Positions 38,127 to 47,001 of a DNA stretch of 64,000 nt are shown here, one piece after another; the first letter of the stretch is position 1; every line of letters begins with the position of its first letter. A model generated the notes under the pieces. That model was not told where the DNA came from and did no database searches. It was given only the letters and a program-made list of their open reading frames with translations. Where the stretch lies: NCBI RefSeq assembly GCF_000025305.1, contig NC_013740.1, forward strand, positions 806,001-870,000, written 5' to 3'. Origin of the DNA: Acidaminococcus fermentans DSM 20731 (GTDB taxonomy: Bacteria > Bacillota > Negativicutes > Acidaminococcales > Acidaminococcaceae). Made by a program: the position numbers and the translations under genes.

Positions 38127-38289
38127 GTCGCCCCCCGTATGGGGGCGTGGATTGAAATCGCCTCAGTAGCCTGCATGGTGGACAGGCTCTGGTTCGCCCC
38201 CCGTATGGGGGCGTGGATTGAAATAGCCAGACCATCGCCCCGATTTTAGAGCAATACGGTCGCCCCCGTATGGGGGCGTGGATTGAAAT
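38127..38289 (+). CRISPR. Short orphan CRISPR array, type I-C-like repeat
   Basis: Three repeats of the form GTCGCCCCCCGTATGGGGGC + GTGGATTGAAAT (38127-38158, 38193-38224, 38259-38289) separate two 34-nt spacers (38159-38192 and 38225-38258). The 32-nt palindromic repeat with the ATTGAAA end is type I-C-like. The second repeat has one changed base at its start and the third has lost one C. No cas gene is present in the window, so the array is either a remnant or served in trans. Confidence 0.9.
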
Positions 38290-38594
38290 TCGTATGGTAA
38301 TCCGGCGGGGAGCCTTTGTGGGTGGATGGGTATAGGTTTCTTTGCCTTGACAGAACCCCCTACCCGCTGACGCGGGTCCTTTCCCCCTTTCAGGGGGACA
38401 CAGGTAGGGACGGGCGTCTGGCGGGGCGCCGGGCCTGCGCCCCCTACGGCATCGCAATGGGTCAATGATGAAGGGTTTACCGAGAACCTGTTGATACAGA
38501 CTTCCCCGCCCTTTTCCTTCATTTCCCCGGGTTTTTATGGTAAAATGAAAATTATATCCAAATACCCATTCTGTTGTGCAAAAGGAGCCTCTTT
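38290..38594. other. Gap between CRISPR and sugar transferase gene
   Basis: It contains copy 3 of the GC-rich repeat in reverse orientation (38420-38460), a small CCGCTGACGCGGG hairpin near 38365 and a possible extended -10 (TGGTAAAAT, 38538-38546) for the next gene. No gene is seen. Confidence 0.5.
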
Positions 38595-40046
38595 ATGTTC
38601 CATACGGCCTTTTCGGAATCCGATCCCGATTCCTTCATCCATCATCACCTGAATTATTTCCTGCCCACCATCTATACCATCACCGACTGGGTGATGATCC
38701 TGCTGGCGGAATTCCTGGCGTACCACCTGCGGGGGGCTGTTACCGGGAACACCCATTTCCATATGCCCTGGCTGAACTTCTGGGTGGCCTTTCCATTGCT
38801 TTTCCTGCTGTTTTTCCGCCAGGGGGGCATCTACACCAAGCATCTTGGGTACTGGAAGCTGCTGGAAACCATTTTCCGGGCCTGTACCTATGCGGCCGGG
38901 GCCATTGTGGTCTTTGTGTACCTGTCCCATATTTCTGCCAGCACCTCCCGGCTTTTCGTAGGACTCCTCTGGATCTTTTCCATTATCCTGGTGACCCTGT
39001 TCCGGTACTTCTTCACCCATGTGCTGAACTGGGCTGGGGTGGGGAGTGTTCCGGTGCTCCTGGTGGGGGCCGGAAAAACGGCCCGTCTGGTGCTCCAGGG
39101 CATCCGGGACGACATCGGTCTCAACTTCAATGTAATCGGTTATGTGGATGACGCCGGTCCTCAGGAAGAAAACGTGGGAAACCTGCCCTATCTGGGCACC
39201 TTTGGCCAGGTGGTGGAGGTCATCGAAAAGACCCAGGTCCAGGATGTGTGCATTGCCGTGCCTGGGATGACTCCGGAAAAACTGAACCGGCTGATCCATG
39301 TGATCCAGCCCCATGTGCGGAATCTGTCCTTTGTTCCGGATCTGATCGGTCTGCCGGTGAACGGCATTGAAGTGGATTCCCTGTTCAACGAACGGCTGAT
39401 GTTCATGAGCCTGAAGAACAACCTGGCCCGGTCCTACAACCGGGTCATCAAACGAATCTTTGACCTGGTGCTGACCACCATCGGCGTGGTCCTTCTGAGC
39501 CCCATTTTCCTGCTCCTGGCCATCCTGATCAAGCTGGATTCCCGGGGCCCTGTGATCTTTGCCCATAAGCGGATCGGCAAGGGGGGCAAGCTGTTTCCCT
39601 GTTTGAAGTTCCGGACCATGTGCGTGGATGCGGATCAGAAACTGAAAGAATACCTGGCGGCCAATCCGGAAGCCCGGAAAGAATGGGAAGCGGAATTCAA
39701 GCTGAAGGATGATCCCCGGGTGACCCGGGTGGGGAAAGTGCTGCGAAAAACCAGTCTGGACGAACTGCCCCAGCTGTTCAACGTACTTATCGGCCAGATG
39801 AGCCTGGTGGGCCCCCGGCCCATTGTCACGGCGGAAATCCCCAAATACGGGCCCTACATCAAGGACTTCTACATGGTCCATCCCGGCATCACCGGCATGT
39901 GGCAGGTGAACGGCCGTAGCGACACCACCTACGAAGAACGGGTCCAGATGGACTCCTGGTACGTCCGCAACTGGGGCGTATGGCTGGATATCATGCTGCT
40001 GTGGAGGACGTTCGGGGTAGTATTGCAGCATAAGGGAGCGTACTGA
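38595..40046 (+). CDS. Undecaprenyl-phosphate sugar phosphotransferase (WbaP-type initiating enzyme)
   Basis: A protein of 483 residues from the ATG at 38595 (AAAGGAG upstream). Four hydrophobic segments (about 18-120) and a CoA-binding-like Rossmann region ([18 protein letters not shown]) precede a fifth membrane segment and the bacterial sugar transferase domain. That domain has [58 protein letters not shown] and [13 protein letters not shown]. It attaches the first sugar phosphate to undecaprenyl phosphate, the committed step for a capsule or O-antigen, and opens the polysaccharide locus. Confidence 0.92.
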   Translation: MFHTAFSESDPDSFIHHHLNYFLPTIYTITDWVMILLAEFLAYHLRGAVTGNTHFHMPWLNFWVAFPLLFLLFFRQGGIYTKHLGYWKLLETIFRACTYAAGAIVVFVYLSHISASTSRLFVGLLWIFSIILVTLFRYFFTHVLNWAGVGSVPVLLVGAGKTARLVLQGIRDDIGLNFNVIGYVDDAGPQEENVGNLPYLGTFGQVVEVIEKTQVQDVCIAVPGMTPEKLNRLIHVIQPHVRNLSFVPDLIGLPVNGIEVDSLFNERLMFMSLKNNLARSYNRVIKRIFDLVLTTIGVVLLSPIFLLLAILIKLDSRGPVIFAHKRIGKGGKLFPCLKFRTMCVDADQKLKEYLAANPEARKEWEAEFKLKDDPRVTRVGKVLRKTSLDELPQLFNVLIGQMSLVGPRPIVTAEIPKYGPYIKDFYMVHPGITGMWQVNGRSDTTYEERVQMDSWYVRNWGVWLDIMLLWRTFGVVLQHKGAY

Positions 40047-40070
40047 GAGGCGGTTTTAGATAGAGGTCAG

Positions 40071-40137
40071 ATTTGTTTATAGCCACCAAGCTGACGTCTG
40101 ACTTCTGAAAGGCCCGAAGAGCCGGTCTGACTTCTTT
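40071..40137. repeat. Partial copy of the inverted-repeat (MITE-like) element
   Basis: This fragment contains CCAAGCTGACGTCTGACTTCTGAAAGGCCCGAAGAGCC-type sequence like the right arm of the elements at 42.5, 43.9 and 44.5 kb. Only an arm is present. Confidence 0.55.
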
Positions 40138-40160
40138 ATACTTATAGGGAGGAAAAAACA

Positions 40161-41112
40161 ATAAGCACACTTTCTGAAAATGTCATTTCGCAATTCTATG
40201 AATTCGTCGATAAAAAAACGGGGGGCACAATCTGGAATCTGATGAACAGCTGGAGGCTCTGTTGAAGGAATTCATGGAACAGTACAATGTCAGCTTGGAT
40301 GATGCACCTCCTTTGTCCAAAGAGGATGCCAAAACCGTTTACGACTGGCTGGAACTGTCCGATCAGCAAAAAACGAAAAAAGCCAAGCGAGAATGCCTGG
40401 AAAAAGCCAAAGAACTGGATCCCTTCGATGTGGATGTCCTTATGCAGCTCTTGCTATAGGAAAAGAAACAGAAATGGGAATACATTCAGGAAGTCAAAAA
40501 ATCCTGGATCTGGGCAAAGAAAACCTGAAGCGGCAGAAATTGTACAAAGAATCCATGGGGAATTTCTATATGGTCATTGATACCCGTCCCTATATGCGGG
40601 CCATGCAGTATTATTTTGAACTCCTTGAGAGTTGCTGCATGATCCAGCAGGCCATTACTGTAGCCAGAGAAATGCTCAAACTAAACAGGAATGACAACCA
40701 GGGGATTCGTTTTTATCTGATGGCCCTGCATGTATACAGCGAAGACGAATTCAATGCCAGTAAGCTGATTCAGGAAAATAAAGGGGAAGAAAATCGTTGT
40801 TTCTTTGCCATGTCCATGGCGCTCCTGAAATTCAGACAGGGAAAATGGAAAGAAGCTCAAGTTATTTTAGAACGGCTTAAGACCCAGTACAATGGATTCC
40901 AGAACTTCCTTCGGGATGCTGCAGCAGGAGGAAACGTATTCTATGAAGGTGCCAACATGAATTATTACCAACCCTTCACTCGCAGCGAACTGATTACTAT
41001 GGTGCTGGACTTCCACTTCCTCTGGGACGGAGCCCAGGAATTCTTCCACTGGGCCAAAACCGTCATGAGCCCGGCGAAGAAGAGAAGAGGGAAGAAAAAC
41101 AGTGCAGAGTGA
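40161..41112 (+). pseudogene. Decayed TPR-like protein gene
   Basis: After a good ribosome site (GGGAGG) the expected ATG reads ATA (40161). The coding sequence then changes frame several times: near 40200 (after A7 and G6 runs), near 40450 and near 40480-40500. In-frame pieces join logically: STLSENVISQFYEFVDKK, then LESDEQLEALLKEFMEQYN, then LDLGKENLKRQKLYKESMGN and on to the end at 41112. The long last piece has helical repeats (RAMQYYFELLESCCMIQQAI, AREMLKLNRNDNQGIRFYLM) of a tetratricopeptide-like fold. Function is unknown. Either it is a real pseudogene or the sequence has several indel errors. Confidence 0.7.
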
Positions 41113-41159
41113 AGAGTGAAGAGCATTGGACGGCCTGGATCGACGGCTCCATTGCGGAA

Positions 41160-41189
41160 CCGTAGGGGCCGCACGCCGGGCGGCCCGCC
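41160..41189 (+). repeat. Dispersed GC-rich repeat, copy 4, with GTGCAGAGTGAAGAG leader
   Basis: CGTAGGGGCCGCACGCCGGG core. It is preceded at 41101 by GTGCAGAGTGAAGAGTG, a short sequence that also precedes the copy near 49133. Confidence 0.7.
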
Positions 41190-41239
41190 AACTGCACCAA
41201 CCTTCGTTGGAAATCCGCAGGGGCTGAACCAGACGGGTG

Positions 41240-41803
41240 CAGCCGTGTCGCCCGGTCAGCCCATTTAGCTTTTGTCTTTCCATTCTTGCCCACAACTTTA
41301 ACATCCACGCTCCTATTTGACAAAAAATCAGCATGCGTGTAAAGTTCGGTCCAGGATAGCAGTCGCAATCACTGAATCGCTCATGAATTCACCCCAGTCG
41401 CTGAAATACTTGTTGCTGGTCATAATTATGGTGCCCCGCTCATAGCGGGCGCAGATAATCTGGAACAGCAATTCTGCCTGCTGCCGGCTCAGCTGCATAT
41501 AGCCAACTTCATCTGTTACCAGGATATCTGGTCGGGCGTAAAATTTGCATCGCCTGGACAATAGACCTTTTTCCCGGCGCTTCTCCAGATCTTCAATAAG
41601 GTGGGCTAATGTAATGAAGTATGCGGTTTTACCATGGTGCAAGGCTTCTACCGCAAACGCAGTGGCCAGATGCGTCTTGCCCACTCTTGGCGGGCCCAGC
41701 AGAATCAAGTTTTCACTCCGTTCCACAAAAGCAAGCGTACGCAATTCCTGGATTTGCTTCGGGTTCAGATGATCGTGCTCATCTGGTTTTACAGCCGTAA
41801 GTA
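41240..41803 (-). pseudogene. Remnant of an IS21-family istB ATPase gene
   Basis: The reading frame on the minus strand carries NLILLGPPRVGKTHLATAFA (Walker A), DILVTDEVGYMQLSRQQAEL (Walker B) and IIMTSNKYFSDWGEF, all diagnostic of IstB. The N-terminal 80 or so residues are missing, the break being next to a CRISPR-like repeat at 41804. Near the C-terminus a one-base frameshift follows AILDRTLHA; the -LSNRSVDVKVVGKNGKTKAKW tail is in another frame. No istA gene is present. Confidence 0.8.
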
Positions 41804-41831
41804 GTAGACCCCACGTATGCGGGGTGATTCC
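41804..41831. CRISPR. Single type I-E-like CRISPR repeat (remnant)
   Basis: A 28-nt sequence beginning GTAGACCCCACGTATGCGGG and ending GTGATTCC resembles I-E repeats of lactobacilli (CCCCAC...GTGGGG...TGATCC type). Only one copy is visible, abutting the broken istB, so this is a tentative call. Confidence 0.35.
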
Positions 41832-41862
41832 TTGGTATATGCATATCGTTGATTTCCGTTAG

Positions 41863-42261
41863 CCATGGAGGGGTGCGGATATTTTTGACCTTACACCGCA
41901 CTGCCCTGCATCTTACGATATTGTATTGGAAGCATACTGCCAGGGGAAACTTGAATCCGTGTTTTCCATGGAACTGGAGCATTTGGCACGAAATGCAGAA
42001 TATGGAATTCCCATGACCGTGGAAATGGAGAAGGAGGCGGAAACAATGTGTGATTATGGCAGAGGCCTTGCCAGGAAATATGCGGAAAAAGGTAGGGCAG
42101 AGGGCTTGGAAAAGGGCCTGGAAAAAGGCATCCAGCAGGAGCGCAACAGCAACATCCTCGGCATGCTGCGGGAAAAGATCCCCATGGAGACCATCGCCCG
42201 CATCACGAAAGTATCGGTGGAGCAGATCCGGGAACTGGGAAAATTGAATGGTATGTTGTAA
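41863..42261 (+). pseudogene. C-terminal fragment of an Rpn/PD-(D/E)XK nuclease-transposase family protein
   Basis: The frame opens at 41863 after a stop and has no proper start; the first candidate is a TTG at 41926. The tail has a charged repeat (GRAEGLEKGLEKGIQQER), followed by a short helix-turn-helix-like end (IPMETIARITKVSVEQIREL). These are hallmarks of the C-terminus of Rpn-family recombination-promoting nucleases. The nuclease domain is missing, so this is a remnant. Confidence 0.7.
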
Positions 42262-42764
42262 AGGACAAGCAGGGCTGCGGCCCTGCTTTCTTTATGAAGA
42301 CTGCGATTGCGGGCCGACCAGAAGGGCGGCCCCTACGGCGTTGGAATTATCGGTTCATCCAGCCGCCATAGGGGTCGATTGTCCTGTTCGACTCGCCTGC
42401 GTCTTTCTTCCATTGCCTTTTCTCCGTGCGAAACGTATAATGGTAATATTATGGTTGACTATAACTCAAGATGTCGGTTTGCCCCGGAAAAGAAGTCAGA
42501 CCGCTCCCTAAAGGGAGCTGAAAGAAGTCAGAAGTCAGCTTGTCTGGCAATAAGACATAGGATAGTAATGCTATGTCATACAAAGGTGTAGAATTTACAC
42601 AAAAGTAGCGGTTGGATGTAGAATCGAATTGCTTGCACTACCAAGCTGACATCTCGAAGCCCGTAAGGGCTGAGTCTGACATCTGACATCTTTATAGACG
42701 CAGACATCTCGAAGCCCGTAAGGGCCGAGTCTGACATCTGGCATCTACTATAAGGAGAGAATTC
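42262..42764. other. Gene-free interval holding GC-rich repeat copy 5 and MITE-like element 1
   Basis: The left part holds a reverse copy of the GC-rich repeat (42311-42343). The right part is the inverted-repeat element described separately. The glf ribosome site (AAGGAGAG) lies at its end. Confidence 0.6.
42490..42747. repeat. MITE-like inverted-repeat element 1
   Basis: The left arm (42490-42542, AAGAAGTCAGACCGCTCCCT...GTCAGCTTG) is an imperfect inverted repeat of the right arm (42641-42690, CAAGCTGACATCTCGAAGCC...TCTGACATC). The core between them is AT-rich and also conserved in elements 2 and 3 (TAGAATTTACAC, AGCGGTTGGATGTAGAAT). The right arm is partly duplicated (42700-42747). It lies directly upstream of glf. 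Confidence 0.75.
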
Positions 42765-43886
42765 ATGAAATACAACTACCTCATCGTCGGCGCCGGCTTG
42801 TATGGCGCCGCTTTTGCGCAGCAGGCCCGGGAAGCAGGCAAATCCGTCCTGGTCATCGACAAGCGGCCCCAGATTGCCGGCAACGTGTATACCCGGGACG
42901 TGGAAGGCATCCATGTGCACCAGTATGGCGCCCACATCTTCCACACCAACAATAAGGAAGTATGGGACTACGTGAACCGGTTTGCCACCTTCAACCGCTT
43001 CACCAACTCCCCAGTGGCCAACTACCATGGGGAACTGTTCTCTCTGCCCTTCAACATGTACACTTTCAACAAAATGTGGGGTGTGGCGACACCGGAAGAA
43101 GCCACTGCCAAAATTGAGGAACAGAAGCGCCAGGCGGGGATCACCAACCCCCGAAACCTGGAGGAACAGGCCATTTCCCTGGTGGGTACCGACATCTACG
43201 AAAAACTAATCAAGGGGTATACGGAAAAACAGTGGGGCCGTCCCTGCACAGAACTGCCGGCTTTCATCATCAAACGCCTGCCGGTGCGGCTGACCTTTGA
43301 CAACAACTACTTCAATGCCCTGTATCAGGGCATCCCTGTGGGCGGGTACACCAGACTGGTGGCCAATATGCTGGAAGGCATCGAAGTGCGCCTGAACGAG
43401 GATTATCTGGAGAACAAAGAAAAATGGGATGCCCTGGCGGATAAAGTGGTCTATACCGGTCCCATCGATGCTTATTTCCACTATGAATATGGTCCCCTGG
43501 AATACCGCAGCGTCCGGTTTGAAACAGAACTGCTGGATAAACCCAATTACCAGGGCGTAGCCGCCATGAACTACACCGACCGGGAAACACCCTGGACCCG
43601 GATCATCGAACACAAATGGTTCCAGTTCGGCAAAGACGATAACGGCAACGACCTGTCCAAAACCGTCATCAGCCGGGAATACAGCTCCGAATGGAAAGTA
43701 GGGGATGAACCCTACTATCCAGTAAACGATGAGAAGAACAGCGCCCTGTATCAAAAGTACAGACAGCGTGCCGCAGACGAGAAAAATGTCCTGTTCGGTG
43801 GCCGGCTCGGAGAGTATAAGTATTACGATATGGATGCAGTCCTTGGAGTCGCACTGGCTGCGGCAAAGGAAGAATTGCGTAAGTAG
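42765..43886 (+). CDS. glf: UDP-galactopyranose mutase
   Basis: A protein of 373 residues. The N-terminal FAD-binding sequence YLIVGAGLYGAAFAQQA, the flavin/substrate region HQYGAHIFHTNNKEVWDYV and the C-terminal GGRLGEYKYYDMD are all characteristic. It converts UDP-galactopyranose to UDP-galactofuranose, so the polysaccharide built here probably contains galactofuranose. The gene is isolated from its neighbours by repeat elements on both sides. Confidence 0.95.
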   Translation: MKYNYLIVGAGLYGAAFAQQAREAGKSVLVIDKRPQIAGNVYTRDVEGIHVHQYGAHIFHTNNKEVWDYVNRFATFNRFTNSPVANYHGELFSLPFNMYTFNKMWGVATPEEATAKIEEQKRQAGITNPRNLEEQAISLVGTDIYEKLIKGYTEKQWGRPCTELPAFIIKRLPVRLTFDNNYFNALYQGIPVGGYTRLVANMLEGIEVRLNEDYLENKEKWDALADKVVYTGPIDAYFHYEYGPLEYRSVRFETELLDKPNYQGVAAMNYTDRETPWTRIIEHKWFQFGKDDNGNDLSKTVISREYSSEWKVGDEPYYPVNDEKNSALYQKYRQRAADEKNVLFGGRLGEYKYYDMDAVLGVALAAAKEELRK

Positions 43887-43910
43887 TACTATTGGATTGC
43901 CCCGTTAGTT

Positions 43911-44134
43911 AAGAAGTCAGACCGCCACGAGGATAAAGATGTCAGACCGCTCCCTAAAGGGAGCTGAAAGAAGTCAGATGTCAGCTTGATTGGTGATAAG
44001 TAGTAGGATATTATTGCTAATCCGGACTAAAGTGAAGAATTTACGCAAATGTAACGGTTAGAGGCAGGGCCGAACTGCCCACACTACCAAGCTGACATCT
44101 CAAGGCCGAAGGCCGGCTCTGACTTCTGACATCT
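43911..44134. repeat. MITE-like inverted-repeat element 2
   Basis: It has the same arms as element 1 (AAGAAGTCAGACCGC ... GTCAGCTTG and CAAGCTGACATCTC ... CTGACTTCTGACATC) and a conserved core with GTGAAGAATTTACGCAAATG. It starts 25 bp after the glf stop and ends 21 bp before the next gene. Confidence 0.75.
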
Positions 44135-44154
44135 TGAAAAGGATGGTGAGATAA

Positions 44155-44508
44155 TTGTTCTTCCAAAAGATGATTGTATGGGATAAAGCAAAAAAATTGA
44201 CCATTGATACCTATCGACTTGTAAAATTTTTACCCAAAGAAGAATTGTACTCCTTATCTGACCAGATGCGACGCGCTGCCATTTCTATCATATCCAATAT
44301 TGCAGAAGGTTCTGGTAGAGTCACGGCTCGAGAAACTCGCTATTTTTTGGGCATTGCCCGTGGATCTGTTAACGAGCTTCATGCGCAACTGATAGTCTGC
44401 CAGGAACTGGAATATCTGACTCAAGCGCAAGTCAAACCGCTGATGGCGTTGTCAGATGAAGTAAGAAGGATGCTGACGTCACTTATAGCGAAAGAGTCTT
44501 ATGACTAG
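44155..44508 (+). CDS. Four-helix bundle protein (S23/rRNA-intervening-sequence family)
   Basis: A protein of 112-117 residues. IVWDKAKKLTIDTYRLVKFL, LSDQMRRAAISIISNIAEGS and YFLGIARGSVNELHAQL match the small four-helix-bundle family first noticed in 23S rRNA intervening sequences and often found loose in genomes. The start is either the TTG at 44155 (GGATGGTGAG upstream at suitable spacing) or the ATG at 44170. It lies between two MITE-like elements. The biological role is unknown. Confidence 0.85.
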   Translation: MFFQKMIVWDKAKKLTIDTYRLVKFLPKEELYSLSDQMRRAAISIISNIAEGSGRVTARETRYFLGIARGSVNELHAQLIVCQELEYLTQAQVKPLMALSDEVRRMLTSLIAKESYD

Positions 44509-44511
44509 GAT

Positions 44512-44770
44512 AAAGAAGTCAGACCGCCCCTGAGGGGGCTGAAAGATGTCAGATGTCAGCTTGCTCTGGATAAGAAGTCAGAGCGCTCGCTTTGCTCGCT
44601 TAAAGATGTCAGAAGTCAGCTTGTCTGGCGATAAGATGTAGGCTAGTACTACTAAATTGGACAAAAGTGAAGAATTTATGTAAAAGTAGCGGTTGGATGT
44701 AGAATTGAACTACCCGTACTACCAAGCTGACTTCTCAAGGCCCGTGAGGGTCGCTCTGACATCTGACATC
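44512..44770. repeat. MITE-like inverted-repeat element 3
   Basis: It has the same architecture: left arm with a partly duplicated unit (44512-44630), core GTGAAGAATTTATGTAAAAG and AGCGGTTGGATGTAGAAT, and right arm CAAGCTGACTTCTCAAGG...TCTGACATCTGACATC (44722-44770). Confidence 0.75.
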
Positions 44771-44842
44771 TCATAAAACTACCGTATCTACAACGACGTT
44801 GCTAATCGACATACGCCGTTTCAAAAGAAAGGAACGAAACCA

Positions 44843-45616
44843 ATGGACCTCAAAATCCTCATTGCCGCCCATAAACCCTACTGGATGCCCTCCGACCCTG
44901 TTTACCTGCCTTTGCAGGTGGGGGCTGAGGGAAAATCTTTGATTCCGGGATATACGCCGGACAACACCGGGGACAATATTTCCTCCAAGAATCCCCATTA
45001 CTGCGAACTAACCGGATTGTACTGGGCCTGGAAGAATCTTTCCTGTGAGTATATCGGCCTGTGCCATTACAGACGGTACTTCGGCCACCAGGTCCATACG
45101 GACGACCTGGAAAAGAAAAAGGCGGCCATCTTCAGCGGTGCCGATTACGAAAAGCTGCTGGGCCAGTATGATGTGATCCTGCCCGTAAAGCGGAACTATT
45201 ACATCGAAACTGTGCGCAGCCAGTACGAACACGCCCATTACAAAAAAGACCTTGACGAAGTGGAAGCCATCATTGCCGAAAAATATCCCCAATACAGCGC
45301 TGCTTTCACCACCGTCATGAACCGGCGCAAGCTCCACATCCTGAACATGTTTGCCATGAAAAAGACCCTGTTCGACCAGTACTGCAGCTGGCTGTTTGAT
45401 ATCCTGTTCACCCTGGAAAGCCGCATCGACATCAGCAGCTACAGCCCTTATGAAGCCCGGATCTACGGCTTCCTGTCCGAACGCCTCTTTAACGTCTGGC
45501 TGGAAAAACAGGGGCTGAAAGAAGTGGAAGTGCCCGTGGTATTTTTGGAGAGAGTGGACTGGCCGAAGAAGATTCGGGAGTTTTTGGCCCGTAAATTTCT
45601 TGGTAAGAAGCAGTAA
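44843..45616 (+). CDS. DUF4422-family glycosyltransferase
   Basis: A protein of 257 residues. ILIAAHKPYWMPSDPVYLPL, DNISSKNPHYCELTGLYWAW and YIGLCHYRRYFG are the conserved segments of the DUF4422 family, found in capsule and LPS loci and thought to transfer a sugar. It has no membrane segment. It is preceded by AAAGGAACGAAACC and a repeat element. Exact donor and acceptor are unknown; galactose or galactofuranose transfer is plausible beside glf. Confidence 0.85.
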   Translation: MDLKILIAAHKPYWMPSDPVYLPLQVGAEGKSLIPGYTPDNTGDNISSKNPHYCELTGLYWAWKNLSCEYIGLCHYRRYFGHQVHTDDLEKKKAAIFSGADYEKLLGQYDVILPVKRNYYIETVRSQYEHAHYKKDLDEVEAIIAEKYPQYSAAFTTVMNRRKLHILNMFAMKKTLFDQYCSWLFDILFTLESRIDISSYSPYEARIYGFLSERLFNVWLEKQGLKEVEVPVVFLERVDWPKKIREFLARKFLGKKQ

Positions 45617-45692
45617 GAGAGGTCAGACCGCGCATGTAAAGAAGTCAGACCGCCCTTGACGGGGCTGAAAGATGTCAGATGTCAGCTTGTTC
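45617..45692. repeat. Left half of a MITE-like element (copy 4, truncated)
   Basis: It contains GGTCAGACCGC, AAGAAGTCAGACCGCCCTTG and GATGTCAGATGTCAGCTTG like the left arms of elements 1-3. A core-like fragment (AATCCGGACAAAATGA) follows near 45718, and then the truncated IS copy. The right arm is missing. Confidence 0.65.
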
Positions 45693-45775
45693 ACTGAAAT
45701 ATTTATTGTTTTTTGTGAATCCGGACAAAATGACTTATTTTTGTCAAGTTTGACAGGAAACAGATTCAAACGATT

Positions 45776-46270
45776 TCAAACGATTCCGGTGATACTGGAG
45801 GGATGCGCCGAAGGAAGATAGGTAATATCTGTCAGCAGTACCATGCGAGGGCCATAGTCCTCAAACTGGCGCTGCAGCAGGTTATCGGCCACCGTATTGG
45901 TCTTCAGGGCTTTCGCCAGCTGCCGATAGGGATTCGCCTTCCTGATGGGGCAAAGCAGGTGGAACTTTTTCATCAGACGACGGATTTTCTTCACATTCAT
46001 AATGACGGGCGGATCCATGTGGAGCAGCTCCATATAGATGCTGCGGGCGTCCTTCTTGTACCCTCGTCTTTTGTAAGCGGCAAGGATCAGTTCAAAGTCC
46101 TTGCGGTCCTGTTCTTCCTGGGCCTGCCGAAATGCTTCCGCCTTTACCCAGGCATAATAACCGCTTCGGGACACGCCTGCCATCTTGCATAAACTGCTGA
46201 TGGAAAGTCTGTTCTCGCTGGTACTTACCGTCTTTTCTATGATTTCGAACACACAAGAGGAATCGTTCAT
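45776..46270 (-). pseudogene. IS3-family transposase orfB, 3'-truncated (copy 1)
   Basis: It starts at the internal ATG (MNDSSCVFEII) and carries the helical N-terminus (LSISSLCKMAGVSRSGYYAW). It breaks after QRQFEDYGPRMVLLTDITYL, just inside the DDE catalytic core. Only the first catalytic aspartate (LLTDITYL) remains, so it cannot transpose. Confidence 0.85.
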
Positions 46271-46859
46271 GAGCAGAGAACCTACCTTTTTGTGTTCTTG
46301 ATCGCGGAAATTTTTTTTAATATTCCACTTCCTGCCGCAAGTATTCAACTTCATGTCTGAGGGCCTTAATGTCATCTTCAGGCTTGACCTTGGCGGCGGT
46401 GTCAGACCTGTCGGCGGGTCTCCTGCCTTCATAGAAACAACCATATTTGGCATATTCCTCTTTGATATGCTGGAGAGCACCGCCAATGCGTCTTTCGCCC
46501 AGCACAGCAGGGTCAAAGCCGTATTTTTTGAAGACGTCTTTAGGATAGACTCCTTCCATATATTCGGTGTAAAAGATTTCTTTAAAGGACTTCCTCAGGA
46601 CCAGGGTAGAGCGGCTTACGCTATACACATAAGGGTTCTGGCGCAACGCTGCAATCTGCTCCTCAGTAAAAAGTTTTCTGCTCATGTGGATTCTCCTTGG
46701 CTTTATTGGATTTGAGGATACCACATGCATATGATTGTGTTCAATAGGTTGGGTCCAAAAATGAGCACGCCAATTTTAAAGGATTCAAATTGTAGCCTGT
46801 CCAATTTTGTGGGCAGGTGCTACTCTTAAAAAGTGTCCACACTTATGGGGACAGTATAG
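45805..46859 (-). mobile_element. Truncated IS3-family element, copy 1
   Basis: From about 45811 to 46859 it is nearly identical to the longer copy at 52541-53590. The last third of the transposase gene, including its integrase end, is missing: unrelated sequence replaces it at about 45810. It is probably immobile on its own. The exact outer end is uncertain. Confidence 0.8.
46317..46685 (-). CDS. IS3-family orfA (helix-turn-helix protein), copy 1
   Basis: A protein of 122 residues from MSRKLFTEEQIAALRQNPYV, identical to copy 2. It has an N-terminal DNA-binding region and a C-terminal heptad-like helix (IKALRHEVEYLRQEVEY) that ends at TAA just before an A8 tract. It lies upstream of orfB on the same strand. 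Confidence 0.8.
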   Translation of the reverse strand: MSRKLFTEEQIAALRQNPYVYSVSRSTLVLRKSFKEIFYTEYMEGVYPKDVFKKYGFDPAVLGERRIGGALQHIKEEYAKYGCFYEGRRPADRSDTAAKVKPEDDIKALRHEVEYLRQEVEY

Positions 46860-47001
46860 ATCCATTGTGGGGACAGTCATTAGTTGCTAACAGACAACCT
46901 ATAGACTTTTTGAAAAAACGCTATAATTTTTCCAATAAATGGAATTAAAACTTGAAATATATCCTGTATACGATAAAATATGAGTAAGAGGAGGTGTGGT
47001 T

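Noticed and set aside
38163-38522. Minus-strand frame over the CRISPR
   Set aside because: It is a translation of CRISPR repeats (FQSTPPYGG repeats) and not a gene.
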